64,000 nucleotides of DNA, taken from positions 62,001 through 126,000 of the forward strand of contig JAREWP010000090.1 of the NCBI GenBank assembly GCA_029001845.1. Direction: 5' to 3'. The notes beneath the pieces are model-generated. The model was not told the origin of the DNA. It did no database searches and saw only the letters and a program-made list of their open reading frames with translations. Below, in pieces: positions 32,954 to 42,692 of this stretch. The position numbers and the translations under genes were made by a program. Within the stretch, counting starts at the first letter, position 1; every line of letters begins with the position of its first letter. This DNA is from Candidatus Magnetocorallium paracelense. GTDB lineage: Bacteria > Nitrospirota > Thermodesulfovibrionia > Thermodesulfovibrionales > Magnetobacteriaceae.

Positions 32954-33304
32954 ATGATGAAGGGTGATGAAAAAGAGTCAAACGATATCAGAGCATTTGA
33001 CATTATCTTGGATTTATTTACCGTTGTTTGGCATAAAAAAAGCTTAATCGTTGCGATCACTCTTGTCTCTATTTTATTGAGCGCTTTGGTAAATTTCTTT
33101 TTCCTGCCGGAGATCTATCAAAATACTGTTGTACTGAAATGTCCAACGTTTGACATTGTTAACAAAAAAGGATCTTTATCAAAACAGATTTTACTATCGC
33201 TGGAAGAGGCATCCGATTTGCCGGATCAGGTCTATTTAATAGGATTAGATATTGACAATATTAGAATAACCTCCCTCGAATCACTCTTCTTCAATAGTTA
33301 TTAA
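32954..33304 (+). pseudogene. Truncated tandem copy of the Wzz-like gene
   Basis: The first 110 residues closely match the N-terminus of the Wzz-like protein at 31826, including VVWHKKSLI, the membrane segment, FFFLPEIY and LIGLDIDNIRITSLES. The frame then ends abruptly (LFFNSY) where it overlaps the 3' end of the convergent gene at 33281. The upstream leaders also match (gagattatgatgaag). It keeps one membrane helix but lacks the coiled coil and second helix, so it is probably non-functional as a co-polymerase. A dominant-negative short form is conceivable. Confidence 0.8.
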
Positions 33305-34151
33305 ACCCAACACTTCTGCCGTTTCTAAAAACAAATCTACATAAGGATGAATTTCTATGTTCTTTGCAATACACTCTTCTCGATTAAAAGGTAAGAGAGT
33401 TTTAATCTCTGTTAACTCTTTTATAATATTCTCTCTTTTTACTTTTACGGAGATTTCTTGCAGCAAGCTGTGTTCTTCACTGTTTCTTAGTTTGTTGATG
33501 TGTGCTGTCAGTATGGTGAAATTTTGAATACTATCACTGTTATAAGTTATATTTCTGACACGTAACAAATTCTGCATAACATTGTAGCAAATAACAAAAT
33601 CTCTTTGACTATCAAAGAAATCAATTGCTGTGGTGAGTAAGGATATAGTAAAAGTTTTATTCGATTGTTTAAATTTTAGAATAAAATCATTATTTCCATT
33701 TGGAGCTTCGATAAATAAAAAAAATCCCAGTTTTTCAGAGATTCTTTTATAAACGTGAGTATATTTATTAAATGCATGTTCGTTACAATTTGCAAATCCA
33801 TTAAATGAATACATATATTGCTCAATGCCCTTATCACAGAGATCAATAGATTCAAAACATAAATTGCCTTCAATAAGTACGGTACGATTATAGCTGTCCG
33901 TATTTTTTTTTTACTTTTTTAAGAAAAAAAGCTTTCCTTGTAAATGCCACTTTTCTAACTTCATCTTTTTGAGACGCCGTTATAAATGCCAGGTCAGCTG
34001 TTATCTCCAGCGACCTTTTTTGTTCCTCACTTAAATTTAATGTAGAATTCTCAATAGTGGTTACTCTATTGTCTTTGCAGGGCTCATCAAAGGACTGGTC
34101 AATAATTTTATCGAATTTCAGGACATCACTGCTCATTCTAACTGTTTTCAT
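33281..34151 (-). pseudogene. Unknown gene interrupted at an A10 tract (two frames of one gene)
   Basis: The first part starts at 34151 (MKTVRMSSDVLKFDK...) and runs through FFLKKVKKK into a stop at 33888. Just after the run of ten A (T10 on the plus strand, 33903-33912) another frame opens as TDSYNRTVLIEGNLCFESID and continues in frame to MYSFNGF... and the stop at 33281. Removing one A joins both into one protein of about 289 residues. I do not recognise the family. It could be a true frameshift mutation, phase variation, transcriptional slippage or a sequencing error. Confidence 0.6.
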
Positions 34152-34297
34152 TCTTTGTGGTGATCCGGAGGTTCATGGACGTTTGCAAAGGAAAAGCTTT
34201 GAAAATCTCTTTGTAATATTCAGTGCCGACATCGATTGAATCGAAGACTATATTAATATGACTTAAACCTGTAAAATCGATCGTAATAAATTACTTC

Positions 34298-37200
34298 CTA
34301 TAGCGACAACTCTCTGATTAATTTTTCGGCGCTTACCAGGCGCTGGGTATCTGAGAGCCTGTTGATAAAGTCTATTGGCGTCAATCCTTTTTGTTCCTCT
34401 TTCGATTGAGTCATTGAAATCCCGTCTATCCAGTATCGTTCTTTTGCAAAAGGGTAGGTAGGTAATGCGATACGCCTTGGTCCTGTTGTCGATTCATCTT
34501 CCGGATAAAATATCCTCCAATCTATCTCGACCCCTGCCACCCAAAGCTTGGCGAGCTTGTGAAGTTCCTGATTTTTTAAACAATCGATGATAAAAGTATC
34601 TACTGTCAGTTCATCCGGTAAACGATCGTATTCGTCTTTTCCGACTTCACCGTCGCCATAGTACATATCCTCAGTTTCTTTCTCTCTACGACTGAAAAAA
34701 GCCAGCTTTTCTGCGAGTTCGTCTGCGCTTGCCGTAATCACGGCAAGCCTGTATTTCATTGCCTGCCTGCCTCTTTGAAGGGTATATGCAGTGTCGGCTA
34801 ATCGACTCGATTTATTTTCGATTAGCCAAGCGGAAAGGTTTGCAGCATATTGTTCAAGACAGTCTCTGCTTTTTGCGGACAATGGAATTATCCGCCTTTT
34901 CCGATCTTTGGCATCGAAGTCATCAATGGGTTGTTCATGCTCCTGTAAAACGATATGAGCGTTCGTTCCTCCAAAACCAAAAGAACTGACTCCCGCCAGC
35001 CTTGGTACGGGCTTTCCCCCTTTATCTGTAATCCTTTGCCATGGTTGGGTATTTTCGACTATATAAAAGGGAGTGTCCTTTAATTGTATATAGGGGTTTA
35101 TTTTTTTCAAATGCACTGTTCCGGGAAGTTTCTTGTTTTTCATCGCAAGCAATACCTTGATAATGCCGGCCATACCTGCCGCCGGTTCAAGGTGTCCTAT
35201 GTTTGTTTTTACGGAACCAAGACCGCAGGTCTTATTCAGGGTCGCTTTTGATCCTCCCTTCTCATTACAGGTAAAAGCCTTTTTAATTCCTTCTATTTCC
35301 GAAGAATCTCCAAGGGCCGTACCTGTGCCGTGGGTCTCTATGTATGTTACATGGTCAGGGGAGATTCCGGCCTGCGCATATGCCTCTCTCACTACATCGG
35401 CCTGAGCTTCCGGATTTGGTGCAGTTAAGGAATTCGCCCTTCCGCCGTGGTTTACCGCTGTGGATTTGATGATGCCGTGAATATTGTCATTGTCCTCCAG
35501 CGCCCTGGTTAAAGGTTTCAGCAGTAACGCCCCTGCGCCTTCGCCCCGTACATATCCATTGGCGGACTTGTCAAAGGTTTTACATCGTCCCTCCGGAGAC
35601 AATACGCCGAGCCTTTCTATCCCTTCCGTTATCTCAGACGAGAGTATCAAACTGACGCCTCCTGCTATGGCCATCTCGCTTTCATTTAAATGAATGGACT
35701 GAACGGCCCTGTGTATTGCCACAAGACTGCTCGAACAGGCCGTGTCTATTGTTTCACTTGGACCATGGAAATTGAACAGAAAGGATATTCTGTTTGCGAT
35801 CATCGAATCGGCCAGCGCCGTTCCGGCAAAGTTATTGACCTGAATCAGGTTTTTAGCGATTATTTTTTCATAATCATTAAAGGAAGCACCTGCAAAAACT
35901 CCAATTCCTGCGCCCCAAAGTTCTGAAGCATTATATCCGGCATCTTCTATTACCTTCCATACGATTTCCATAAATATGCGATGCTGAGGATCCATCATGC
36001 AGGCTTCTTCAGGAGAAATATTAAAAAATGAGGGATCGAACTTATCTACATCAGGTATAAAGCCTCCCCACTTCGTCGCAGCGGTATTCTTGTCATTTGG
36101 CCGGTTCCATCTCTCTTTCGGCGCTTCGCTTATCAGGTCTGTTTCAGACTCCAGAAAGCGCCAAAAGGCATCGATATCTCCTGCCCCGGGAAACAGGCCG
36201 TGCATTCCTATGATTGCTGTATCCTCTCCCAAGCCTTTGTCAGGCTTTTTCATCGGAACTGCACAGGGATTTATTGTTTTTTTCCGCTCTTTTGCCTCCG
36301 CTCCCTTATTGTAATAACGCAGGATATCCGGCTGGAATTCTTTTACTATAAATGCCGCAAGTTTATGAATCGTGCCCTGTTCATAAAAGACTGTAGGTGT
36401 TATCTCAATGCCGTATGTTTCACTTAATTTTCGAGCGTATTCGATGTAGGAAATCGAATCGAATCCGTAAAGCCCCATATTCTCACTTCCGTTAATCTCT
36501 TTAATGGGGACAGCAAGTATTTGTGATGTGATTTTTATTAAATCATTGATAAACAATAACTCGATCTCATCTTGTCCTGAAAAATCTCTATCTCCCTGGT
36601 CCGGTGTGTGTGACCGGGTATTCGAATAATTCAGACTTTCAATTGTACGCCCCAGCGCGTCCTCATCACCAAATAAGATCATACAGTGTGGTGAGACGAA
36701 TTGTGACAGTACCGTATGAAATGCCTCCATGCCCGTTTGGGTCGGAATCGGTGCTATGCCGGATTTCGTTCTTATGTACTTTCGTATTTCATCGGGCATC
36801 ATCATGCCGCCCTGTTCCCAGTATGACCATGATATGGATATTGTCTTTCCATAATTAACTTCTCGAGCTCTTTTTTGAGCATAATAGTCCATAAACCTGT
36901 TCGCATAGGCGTAATCGCTTTGCCCGGGATTTCCCATTATGGCGGATGCGCTGGAATACATAACAAAAAAATCTAATTGAAAGTCACGTGTTTCCTCATC
37001 CAAATATTGAGCGCCAAAAACTTTGGGCCCGATGACTTCTTGTATCTGCTCCTTTGTCTTATTAACCAGATAGGCGTCTTTTATGGTTCCTGCGATATGA
37101 ATGATTCCGTTAATCCTGCCGTATTTATCTATTATCGTTCGGACCAGAGTTTTTACATCATCTTTTTGCGAGATGTCCGCTTTCACATATGAAACCTCGG

Positions 37201-40200
37201 CGCCATGTTCTTTCATCTCCGGAATAATCGATCGTTTATCCCTTTCCCCTTCCCGGCGGCCACAAAGTATGATGAAGGGATTTTTTGTTTTCTCTGCTAT
37301 ATATTTCGCCGCTTCCAGACCAAGGGCGCCTGCGCCGCCTGTAATAAGATAAACCCCCTTTTCCCTGAAAACGATAGTATCCCTCTTTTGTTCGCTCTCT
37401 GCTTCCAGCCACCGGTTTACATATCTTTCACTGTCATGGTAGCTAACTTCTATGGCGTCTGTTATGTTAAATTCAAGGGAAATAATCTCCCATACATTTG
37501 TAAGCGCAGAGACAGCGATCGTTTTATATATATAGTTCGGATTCTCCATTGCAATCGTCTTGAAGAGACCGCTCATTGCACCGTGATGAGGGAAAATCTC
37601 ATCGACATCTTCTTTATATATATACAGCAGACGGACCTCTCTCTTTCTTTGCGCCATTAATGAGCGGGTAAGATAATATATGGAGAAAAGGTTGTTTTCC
37701 AATTTATCGATACCCCTGTCGGACCCAAAGAATACGATATGTGCAGGAAGTTGTTCCGATATATAGAGATCATCTGTCAGCAGGTTATAATGTTTCTCTT
37801 CGGTTCGGCTTATTGTATATTTGCGATCCGATAGTTTTTCATATTTTTCGCTAAATGTTATTACGATCCCATGGTTTTTTATGGAATCCGGTGAATTATC
37901 CGATTCACCAAAGATCAGGAGATGTTCGGGTATTGCAGCGTTTTGAGCGGGAGGTTTGCTCTTTTCCAAGCGACTCCGGTAAAAGAGAGGCCGCACAGAT
38001 GTAGATGCATCCCATGGCCGGTCCTGTTTTATTCGATAGGTCTCTTTTGCAAAAGGATAACCGGGCAGCGAGATGCGTCCGGGAGAGGTCTGTGAATAGA
38101 GGCGTTCCCAATCGACTGACAGGCCGGATACCCACAGGCTAGCGAGCCTTTGAAACCTTTTGTTACGAATGAGTGCTCTTATAAATTCCTTATCCTCGTC
38201 ACCGGCAGTCAATAAATCGGAATCGATGCCTTCTCTGACAGATCCCCTGTACAGATTATCGATATTACGATTGCCATGTATAAATTTATGGAGCGCTTTT
38301 TTTAACTCCTTTAAACAAGTCACTACAATCGCCAGGCGTTCTTTTAACTCCTCTCTTCCTGTTTGCAATGTGTAAACAATTTTATACAATAAATTCCTAT
38401 CTTCATTTCCGTTGGTTTCTCTATCTTTTGCCTGCTTTATCGATTTCGCTAATGCTTCAATGGTTGTAAGAAAGTCGGGCGCCGTCGTTATACTATAACG
38501 TTCGTGGAGTTTATATTTTAGTTCGGATAATAAAAGAGGCTCAAAACCCAAATCACCCAGTGATTCGTCAGCCCTTATTTCTTTTTCACTGATTCCTAAT
38601 ATCCGACTTGTCTCTTCTGTTATTTGTCGAATTATTTCTGTTGGCTCATCTCTCTCATTACTAAACAATCTCCTGTCTATATAATTGCTTACTTTTTTGG
38701 CGTATTCATTCAGTTGTTCATCTGTTCTCGCTGATAGGACAAAAATATATTCTGAGCTCTCTTGTTTTATGATCGATTTAGGCGGGTCGTACTCTTCAAG
38801 CACCAGATGGGCATATGCGCCTCCAAATCCAAAAGAACTTACAGCGGCGCGCCTTGGAATCGCAGCGCCTGAATCTGTTTTTAACTGTTCCCACTCTTTT
38901 GTTTTCTCAACGATATAGAAGGGAGTATCCTTAATTTCGATTAAGGGGTTCACACTCTTTAACTGAGGGTTTCCGGGAAGTTTTTTGTTTTCCATGGCAA
39001 GCAATACTTTGATAACCCCTGCAATGCCCGCAGCAGGCTCTAGATGACCTATGTTGGATTTTACCGACCCCAGGGCGCAGGTTTTAGTAACACTCTTATT
39101 TGATTTATCCTGCAGAGGTGAATAATTATTCGTTCCTCTTTTTGTACTAACAGTGAAGGCCCTTTTTATGCCTTCTATCTCAACAGGGTCGCCAAGTTCC
39201 GTTCCGGTTCCGTGGGTTTCTATATAGGAGATTGTAGAGGGATCGATATTCGCTTTTTTGTATGTCCCGGCAAGAAGTTCCGCCTGGGCCATTGAGTTTG
39301 GCGCACTAAGGGACGCGGCTCTTCCGCCGTGACCGGCGGATGCCGATTTGATAGTACCGTATATATGGTCTCTGTCTTTTATGGCTTTCTGCAGGGGTTT
39401 TAGCAACACTGCCCCGATGCCTTCGCCTCTGACATATCCATTTGCCGATTTATCGAAGGTCCTGCACCTTCCGTCAGGTGACAAAACCCCTAACCGGTCT
39501 AATACTATCGTTGTCTCCGGAGAGAGCATGAGGCTGACGCCTCCTGCTATGGCCATTTCGCAATCGCCGCTGTTTATGGCTCTTACTGCCTGGAACAGAG
39601 CTGTCAGGCTGCTCGAACAGGCTGTGTCAATGGACATGCTCGGGCCGTGGATATTTAAAAGATAGGATACCCTGTTGGCTATAACGGACTGTACATTTCC
39701 GGTGGCGCTGAAGTTGTTAATAGAGTTACTCTTTTTTATTGCCTCGTGATACTCGTTATTCTGTACGCCCACATAAACGCCAACCTCCTTGCCGGATAAA
39801 CTTGAAGGCCTGTACCCGGCGTCTTCAATGGTATTCCATGCAACTTCCATGAATTTTCGCTGCTGCGGGTCCATCATAATCGCTTCCTGAGGCGAAATGT
39901 TAAAAAATAAGGGATCAAACTCATAGGCGCCGGATATAAATCCTCCATGCCTGACATGGGTCTTTCCCTTTTCTTTTAAAGGGTCGCCAAAGTATTCTCT
40001 CCAGTTCCATCGATCCTGAGGTATTTCCCCTATCATGTCCGACATGTTTTCAAGATGAGTCCAGTATTCGTCAGGATTGTCCGATTTCGGGAATATTCCA
40101 TGTACACCGATAATGGCTATTTCTTTTGTTGTTAGAGTTGTCGACCGGGTAGTAATGGCTGTGATCGGTTCTTCTGCTGCCTGTCCTGTATGCTGTAGCC

Positions 40201-42055
40201 CTTCTGCCGAGTCGATAGATTGTTCTTTCTTATAATAATCGCTGATTTGAAGGGGGAACTCTTTTTCCAGATAATTCGCCAATGTTTCGATTGTGCTGTT
40301 TTCAAAAAAAACAACGGCAGTAAGGGGTACATTATACATTTTGCCGATACTTGCTCCGAACTCGGCAAGTGCTATGGAATCAAATCCGAACAGGCCGATA
40401 TTTTCCCGGCTGTCAATCTCTTCGGAAGGAATTTTAACAACCTCTGAAGCGATGGTTTTAAGGTCTCGAATCAGGGGACGTGTATCGTCCTGGTCCTGTT
40501 CGATATTGACAGGCGTTTTTTTCACTCCCGATCTTTGCCGAACCGCTCTTTCTCTTATTTGCAAAGATTGCTCTATGCGTACCCTGTCTCCACTAAAAAC
40601 GATAACCTCCGTGTTTTGTGAGCTCAATATCTCTTCAAACGCATTTATGCCGTCATCCCTTTCAAGATAGGTTAATCCCGATGATTGAAGATAGAGTGAC
40701 TCTGTTTGTTCACTTAGATGAATGCCACCCTCTTTCCACAGGGGCCAGTTAATGGCTATGGTTCGGCCATAGCGCTCTCCTCTCTTTCTCTGGTCCTCTC
40801 TCATCTGTGCAAAGCTGTTAAGAAATCGATTTGCAGGGCCGTAATCACACTGACCAAAATCGCCAAGTATCGACGCTGTTGAAGAGAAGAGAAGAAAAAA
40901 ATATAGAGATTCATCGCGGCTCACTCTGTCCAGAGTAAGGACGCCCTCTGTCTTCGGCCTGAGCACTGCCTCTGAATCATCTATACTCTTTCGGGTAATC
41001 GGTAATCCCGTACTGAAGCCGGCGGCGTGAATCACGCCGTCAATTCGACCATATCGAGCCTTTGCACTCTCCCATGCCTTTTGCATCTGCTCATTATCAG
41101 AGGCATCGGCCTGTATGTACGTGATATCCCCTTTTAAAACCCTCAGTTTCTCCTGAATTTGATCATTTAAAGGGGTTCTGCCTGTCAATATGAGACTGGC
41201 TTTATATTTGTTTGTCAGATATTTGCTGAAAATTAAACCAAGGCCGCCCGCTCCCCCGGTGATAAAATACACTCCCTGTTGTTTAATGGGAATGTCCCTG
41301 TCTTTTCTCAATGTGACTGTTTGTGCTTTTTTAATATATCGTTTACTGCCTCTATATTCTATTTCATTGGTCAGCCCCCTGTTATGAGAGGTTAACTCAT
41401 AAATGATTCTTTCTGTTGTAATCGGGCCGTTAACTCTGATTGTTGTAAATATAAGTTTCGGCCATATAGGAGAAAGGGAGTTGGAGTATCCTGAAAGGGC
41501 TTCCATAAAGGGCGCCGTCTTCCCGGGAGCATGGTCATAGATAAATATGATTCTCTCTGCATGTATATGACATTGGAATAATGCATTTATCAAAAGATAA
41601 ATTGCTTTCAGGGCCTGATGATTTTCCTTATCGAAACTCCAAATAATGACGATTTTATCGGGACTAAGGGTGTGATGACGAAGCGCCTTAAAGAGGTTTA
41701 TATAATCATCGATCCTGTCAATGTCAATTATGTACGTATGAGTGCCTTGTTCCTTAAACGATTTTCCCGGTGTTACAAAAATGATATTCCTGTCCGGTTG
41801 TTCTTTCAGGCCATCTCTTAATTCTCTGTTATCGCATAGTAACAGTATATTGCCGGTGAGCGGTTGTCGATTGTCGTCTGTTTTGGTCTCTTTCCACAGG
41901 AGTTGGTAGTAAAATACACCGTGTTTTTGTTCGGACGTTGTTTCCCCTTTGTTTGTTTTTTCGACCCAATATCTCTTTTTTTCAAAGGGACAGGTCGGCA
42001 TGGAGATGCGGAAGGGTTTTCGTCTTTTAAGTTTATTTCTATCTGCACCGGACAT
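34298..42055 (-). CDS. AT-less modular polyketide synthase (KR-ACP-KS-psiACP-KR-ACP-KS)
   Basis: This 2585-residue protein begins with a post-KS linker end (MPTCPFEKKRYW, 19-30). KR1 follows (GGAGGLG 267-273, Y405), then ACP1 (GFDS, Ser560) and KS1 (Cys813 in DTACSSS, H948, H1004). An ACP-like domain at about 1138-1210 has P1173 where serine should be. Next come a linker with LPGYPFAKE, KR2 (GGAGALG 1573-1579, Y1715), ACP2 (Ser1867) and KS2 (Cys2107, H2242, H2288). The protein ends soon after another linker (LPTYPFAKERYW, 2531-2542). No AT, DH or TE domain is present, so malonyl loading would be in trans. The start has no ribosome-binding site, and a stop lies four codons upstream. It is either one half of a split module series or truncated. 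Confidence 0.9.
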   Translation of the reverse strand: MSGADRNKLKRRKPFRISMPTCPFEKKRYWVEKTNKGETTSEQKHGVFYYQLLWKETKTDDNRQPLTGNILLLCDNRELRDGLKEQPDRNIIFVTPGKSFKEQGTHTYIIDIDRIDDYINLFKALRHHTLSPDKIVIIWSFDKENHQALKAIYLLINALFQCHIHAERIIFIYDHAPGKTAPFMEALSGYSNSLSPIWPKLIFTTIRVNGPITTERIIYELTSHNRGLTNEIEYRGSKRYIKKAQTVTLRKDRDIPIKQQGVYFITGGAGGLGLIFSKYLTNKYKASLILTGRTPLNDQIQEKLRVLKGDITYIQADASDNEQMQKAWESAKARYGRIDGVIHAAGFSTGLPITRKSIDDSEAVLRPKTEGVLTLDRVSRDESLYFFLLFSSTASILGDFGQCDYGPANRFLNSFAQMREDQRKRGERYGRTIAINWPLWKEGGIHLSEQTESLYLQSSGLTYLERDDGINAFEEILSSQNTEVIVFSGDRVRIEQSLQIRERAVRQRSGVKKTPVNIEQDQDDTRPLIRDLKTIASEVVKIPSEEIDSRENIGLFGFDSIALAEFGASIGKMYNVPLTAVVFFENSTIETLANYLEKEFPLQISDYYKKEQSIDSAEGLQHTGQAAEEPITAITTRSTTLTTKEIAIIGVHGIFPKSDNPDEYWTHLENMSDMIGEIPQDRWNWREYFGDPLKEKGKTHVRHGGFISGAYEFDPLFFNISPQEAIMMDPQQRKFMEVAWNTIEDAGYRPSSLSGKEVGVYVGVQNNEYHEAIKKSNSINNFSATGNVQSVIANRVSYLLNIHGPSMSIDTACSSSLTALFQAVRAINSGDCEMAIAGGVSLMLSPETTIVLDRLGVLSPDGRCRTFDKSANGYVRGEGIGAVLLKPLQKAIKDRDHIYGTIKSASAGHGGRAASLSAPNSMAQAELLAGTYKKANIDPSTISYIETHGTGTELGDPVEIEGIKRAFTVSTKRGTNNYSPLQDKSNKSVTKTCALGSVKSNIGHLEPAAGIAGVIKVLLAMENKKLPGNPQLKSVNPLIEIKDTPFYIVEKTKEWEQLKTDSGAAIPRRAAVSSFGFGGAYAHLVLEEYDPPKSIIKQESSEYIFVLSARTDEQLNEYAKKVSNYIDRRLFSNERDEPTEIIRQITEETSRILGISEKEIRADESLGDLGFEPLLLSELKYKLHERYSITTAPDFLTTIEALAKSIKQAKDRETNGNEDRNLLYKIVYTLQTGREELKERLAIVVTCLKELKKALHKFIHGNRNIDNLYRGSVREGIDSDLLTAGDEDKEFIRALIRNKRFQRLASLWVSGLSVDWERLYSQTSPGRISLPGYPFAKETYRIKQDRPWDASTSVRPLFYRSRLEKSKPPAQNAAIPEHLLIFGESDNSPDSIKNHGIVITFSEKYEKLSDRKYTISRTEEKHYNLLTDDLYISEQLPAHIVFFGSDRGIDKLENNLFSIYYLTRSLMAQRKREVRLLYIYKEDVDEIFPHHGAMSGLFKTIAMENPNYIYKTIAVSALTNVWEIISLEFNITDAIEVSYHDSERYVNRWLEAESEQKRDTIVFREKGVYLITGGAGALGLEAAKYIAEKTKNPFIILCGRREGERDKRSIIPEMKEHGAEVSYVKADISQKDDVKTLVRTIIDKYGRINGIIHIAGTIKDAYLVNKTKEQIQEVIGPKVFGAQYLDEETRDFQLDFFVMYSSASAIMGNPGQSDYAYANRFMDYYAQKRAREVNYGKTISISWSYWEQGGMMMPDEIRKYIRTKSGIAPIPTQTGMEAFHTVLSQFVSPHCMILFGDEDALGRTIESLNYSNTRSHTPDQGDRDFSGQDEIELLFINDLIKITSQILAVPIKEINGSENMGLYGFDSISYIEYARKLSETYGIEITPTVFYEQGTIHKLAAFIVKEFQPDILRYYNKGAEAKERKKTINPCAVPMKKPDKGLGEDTAIIGMHGLFPGAGDIDAFWRFLESETDLISEAPKERWNRPNDKNTAATKWGGFIPDVDKFDPSFFNISPEEACMMDPQHRIFMEIVWKVIEDAGYNASELWGAGIGVFAGASFNDYEKIIAKNLIQVNNFAGTALADSMIANRISFLFNFHGPSETIDTACSSSLVAIHRAVQSIHLNESEMAIAGGVSLILSSEITEGIERLGVLSPEGRCKTFDKSANGYVRGEGAGALLLKPLTRALEDNDNIHGIIKSTAVNHGGRANSLTAPNPEAQADVVREAYAQAGISPDHVTYIETHGTGTALGDSSEIEGIKKAFTCNEKGGSKATLNKTCGLGSVKTNIGHLEPAAGMAGIIKVLLAMKNKKLPGTVHLKKINPYIQLKDTPFYIVENTQPWQRITDKGGKPVPRLAGVSSFGFGGTNAHIVLQEHEQPIDDFDAKDRKRRIIPLSAKSRDCLEQYAANLSAWLIENKSSRLADTAYTLQRGRQAMKYRLAVITASADELAEKLAFFSRREKETEDMYYGDGEVGKDEYDRLPDELTVDTFIIDCLKNQELHKLAKLWVAGVEIDWRIFYPEDESTTGPRRIALPTYPFAKERYWIDGISMTQSKEEQKGLTPIDFINRLSDTQRLVSAEKLIRELSL

Positions 42056-42392
42056 AAATTCAGTCTAATGTATAAAGAGACAAAATGTAAAGAAGAGGGT
42101 AGAATAGAGAAGAGTTGTTGCCTTTTAGAAATCATTTAATGTAGACTATAAGTAATTATCGGATGTAATTGCATCCCGCTTTTATGCACTCAAAAATCTT
42201 ATCCATAAACAGGTGATAGGAGGGTGTGTAAAATACTAAACAATTACATTCGAGTCGTTACTTATGTAACAAGATCCACCCCTCTTTAATAATCGGTATT
42301 TTGTTTTAAATAAGTCCTTAAAAGCAATTTTTACGTCCTTTTAGTATAAGCGACAGTGCTAAAAGCATTTGATATTTATCGGAGGGTTCACT
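42056..42392. other. Divergent promoter region between the PKS and small-protein genes
   Basis: This gap of about 340 bp must hold promoters for the minus-strand PKS and the plus-strand small protein. Possible -10-like TAGTATAAG lies near 42343-42351 on the plus strand. I see no riboswitch or hairpin with confidence, apart from a short ttacttatgtaa palindrome near 42259-42270. Confidence 0.4.
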
Positions 42393-42590
42393 ATGTCTGC
42401 CGTAGAGGGAGCTGCCGGGTCTGCTTCTCTTATAGTTCAGGTCGGATACCACGCCATGTCTCAGGGAATGGCTTATGAGAGATGGAAAGGCGATTCGATA
42501 ATTCGTATGATTGAGATGGCCAAAGTCCAGCCGGGTCTCAATTCCGGGGGGGGGGCGGAAATCATCTCGAAGGCATTGGCGTTAATATAG
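42393..42590 (+). CDS. Glycine-rich small protein with an internal G10 tract
   Basis: The ATG at 42393 is preceded by GGAGGG at a good distance, giving a 65-residue product (MSAVEGAAGSASLIVQVGYH...). It has an Ala/Gly/Ser-rich start, an amphipathic middle and ends SGGGAEIISKALALI. I cannot assign a family. Ten consecutive G at 42546-42555 encode three glycines and make the last 15 codons prone to frameshift by slippage. It is divergent from the PKS, so it could be functionally linked (carrier, peptide or regulator), but that is only position-based. Confidence 0.6.
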   Translation: MSAVEGAAGSASLIVQVGYHAMSQGMAYERWKGDSIIRMIEMAKVQPGLNSGGGAEIISKALALI

Positions 42591-42692
42591 ACTTATATGT
42601 TTAATACAATGTCATTAACTTTAAGTTGGAAATCGGAATAATCCGGTTTATTCATATGAGATCAATTTCCAAAGGGACTTAGTGGCTATAAC

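Noticed and set aside
33676-33873. 65-codon minus-strand frame MKAIYVLNLL...
   Set aside because: It is a third-frame shadow of the frameshifted unknown gene, which has a better protein-like frame.
41818-42135. 105-codon minus-strand frame upstream of the PKS start
   Set aside because: It overlaps the PKS in another frame and shows no domain; it is not the missing KS.
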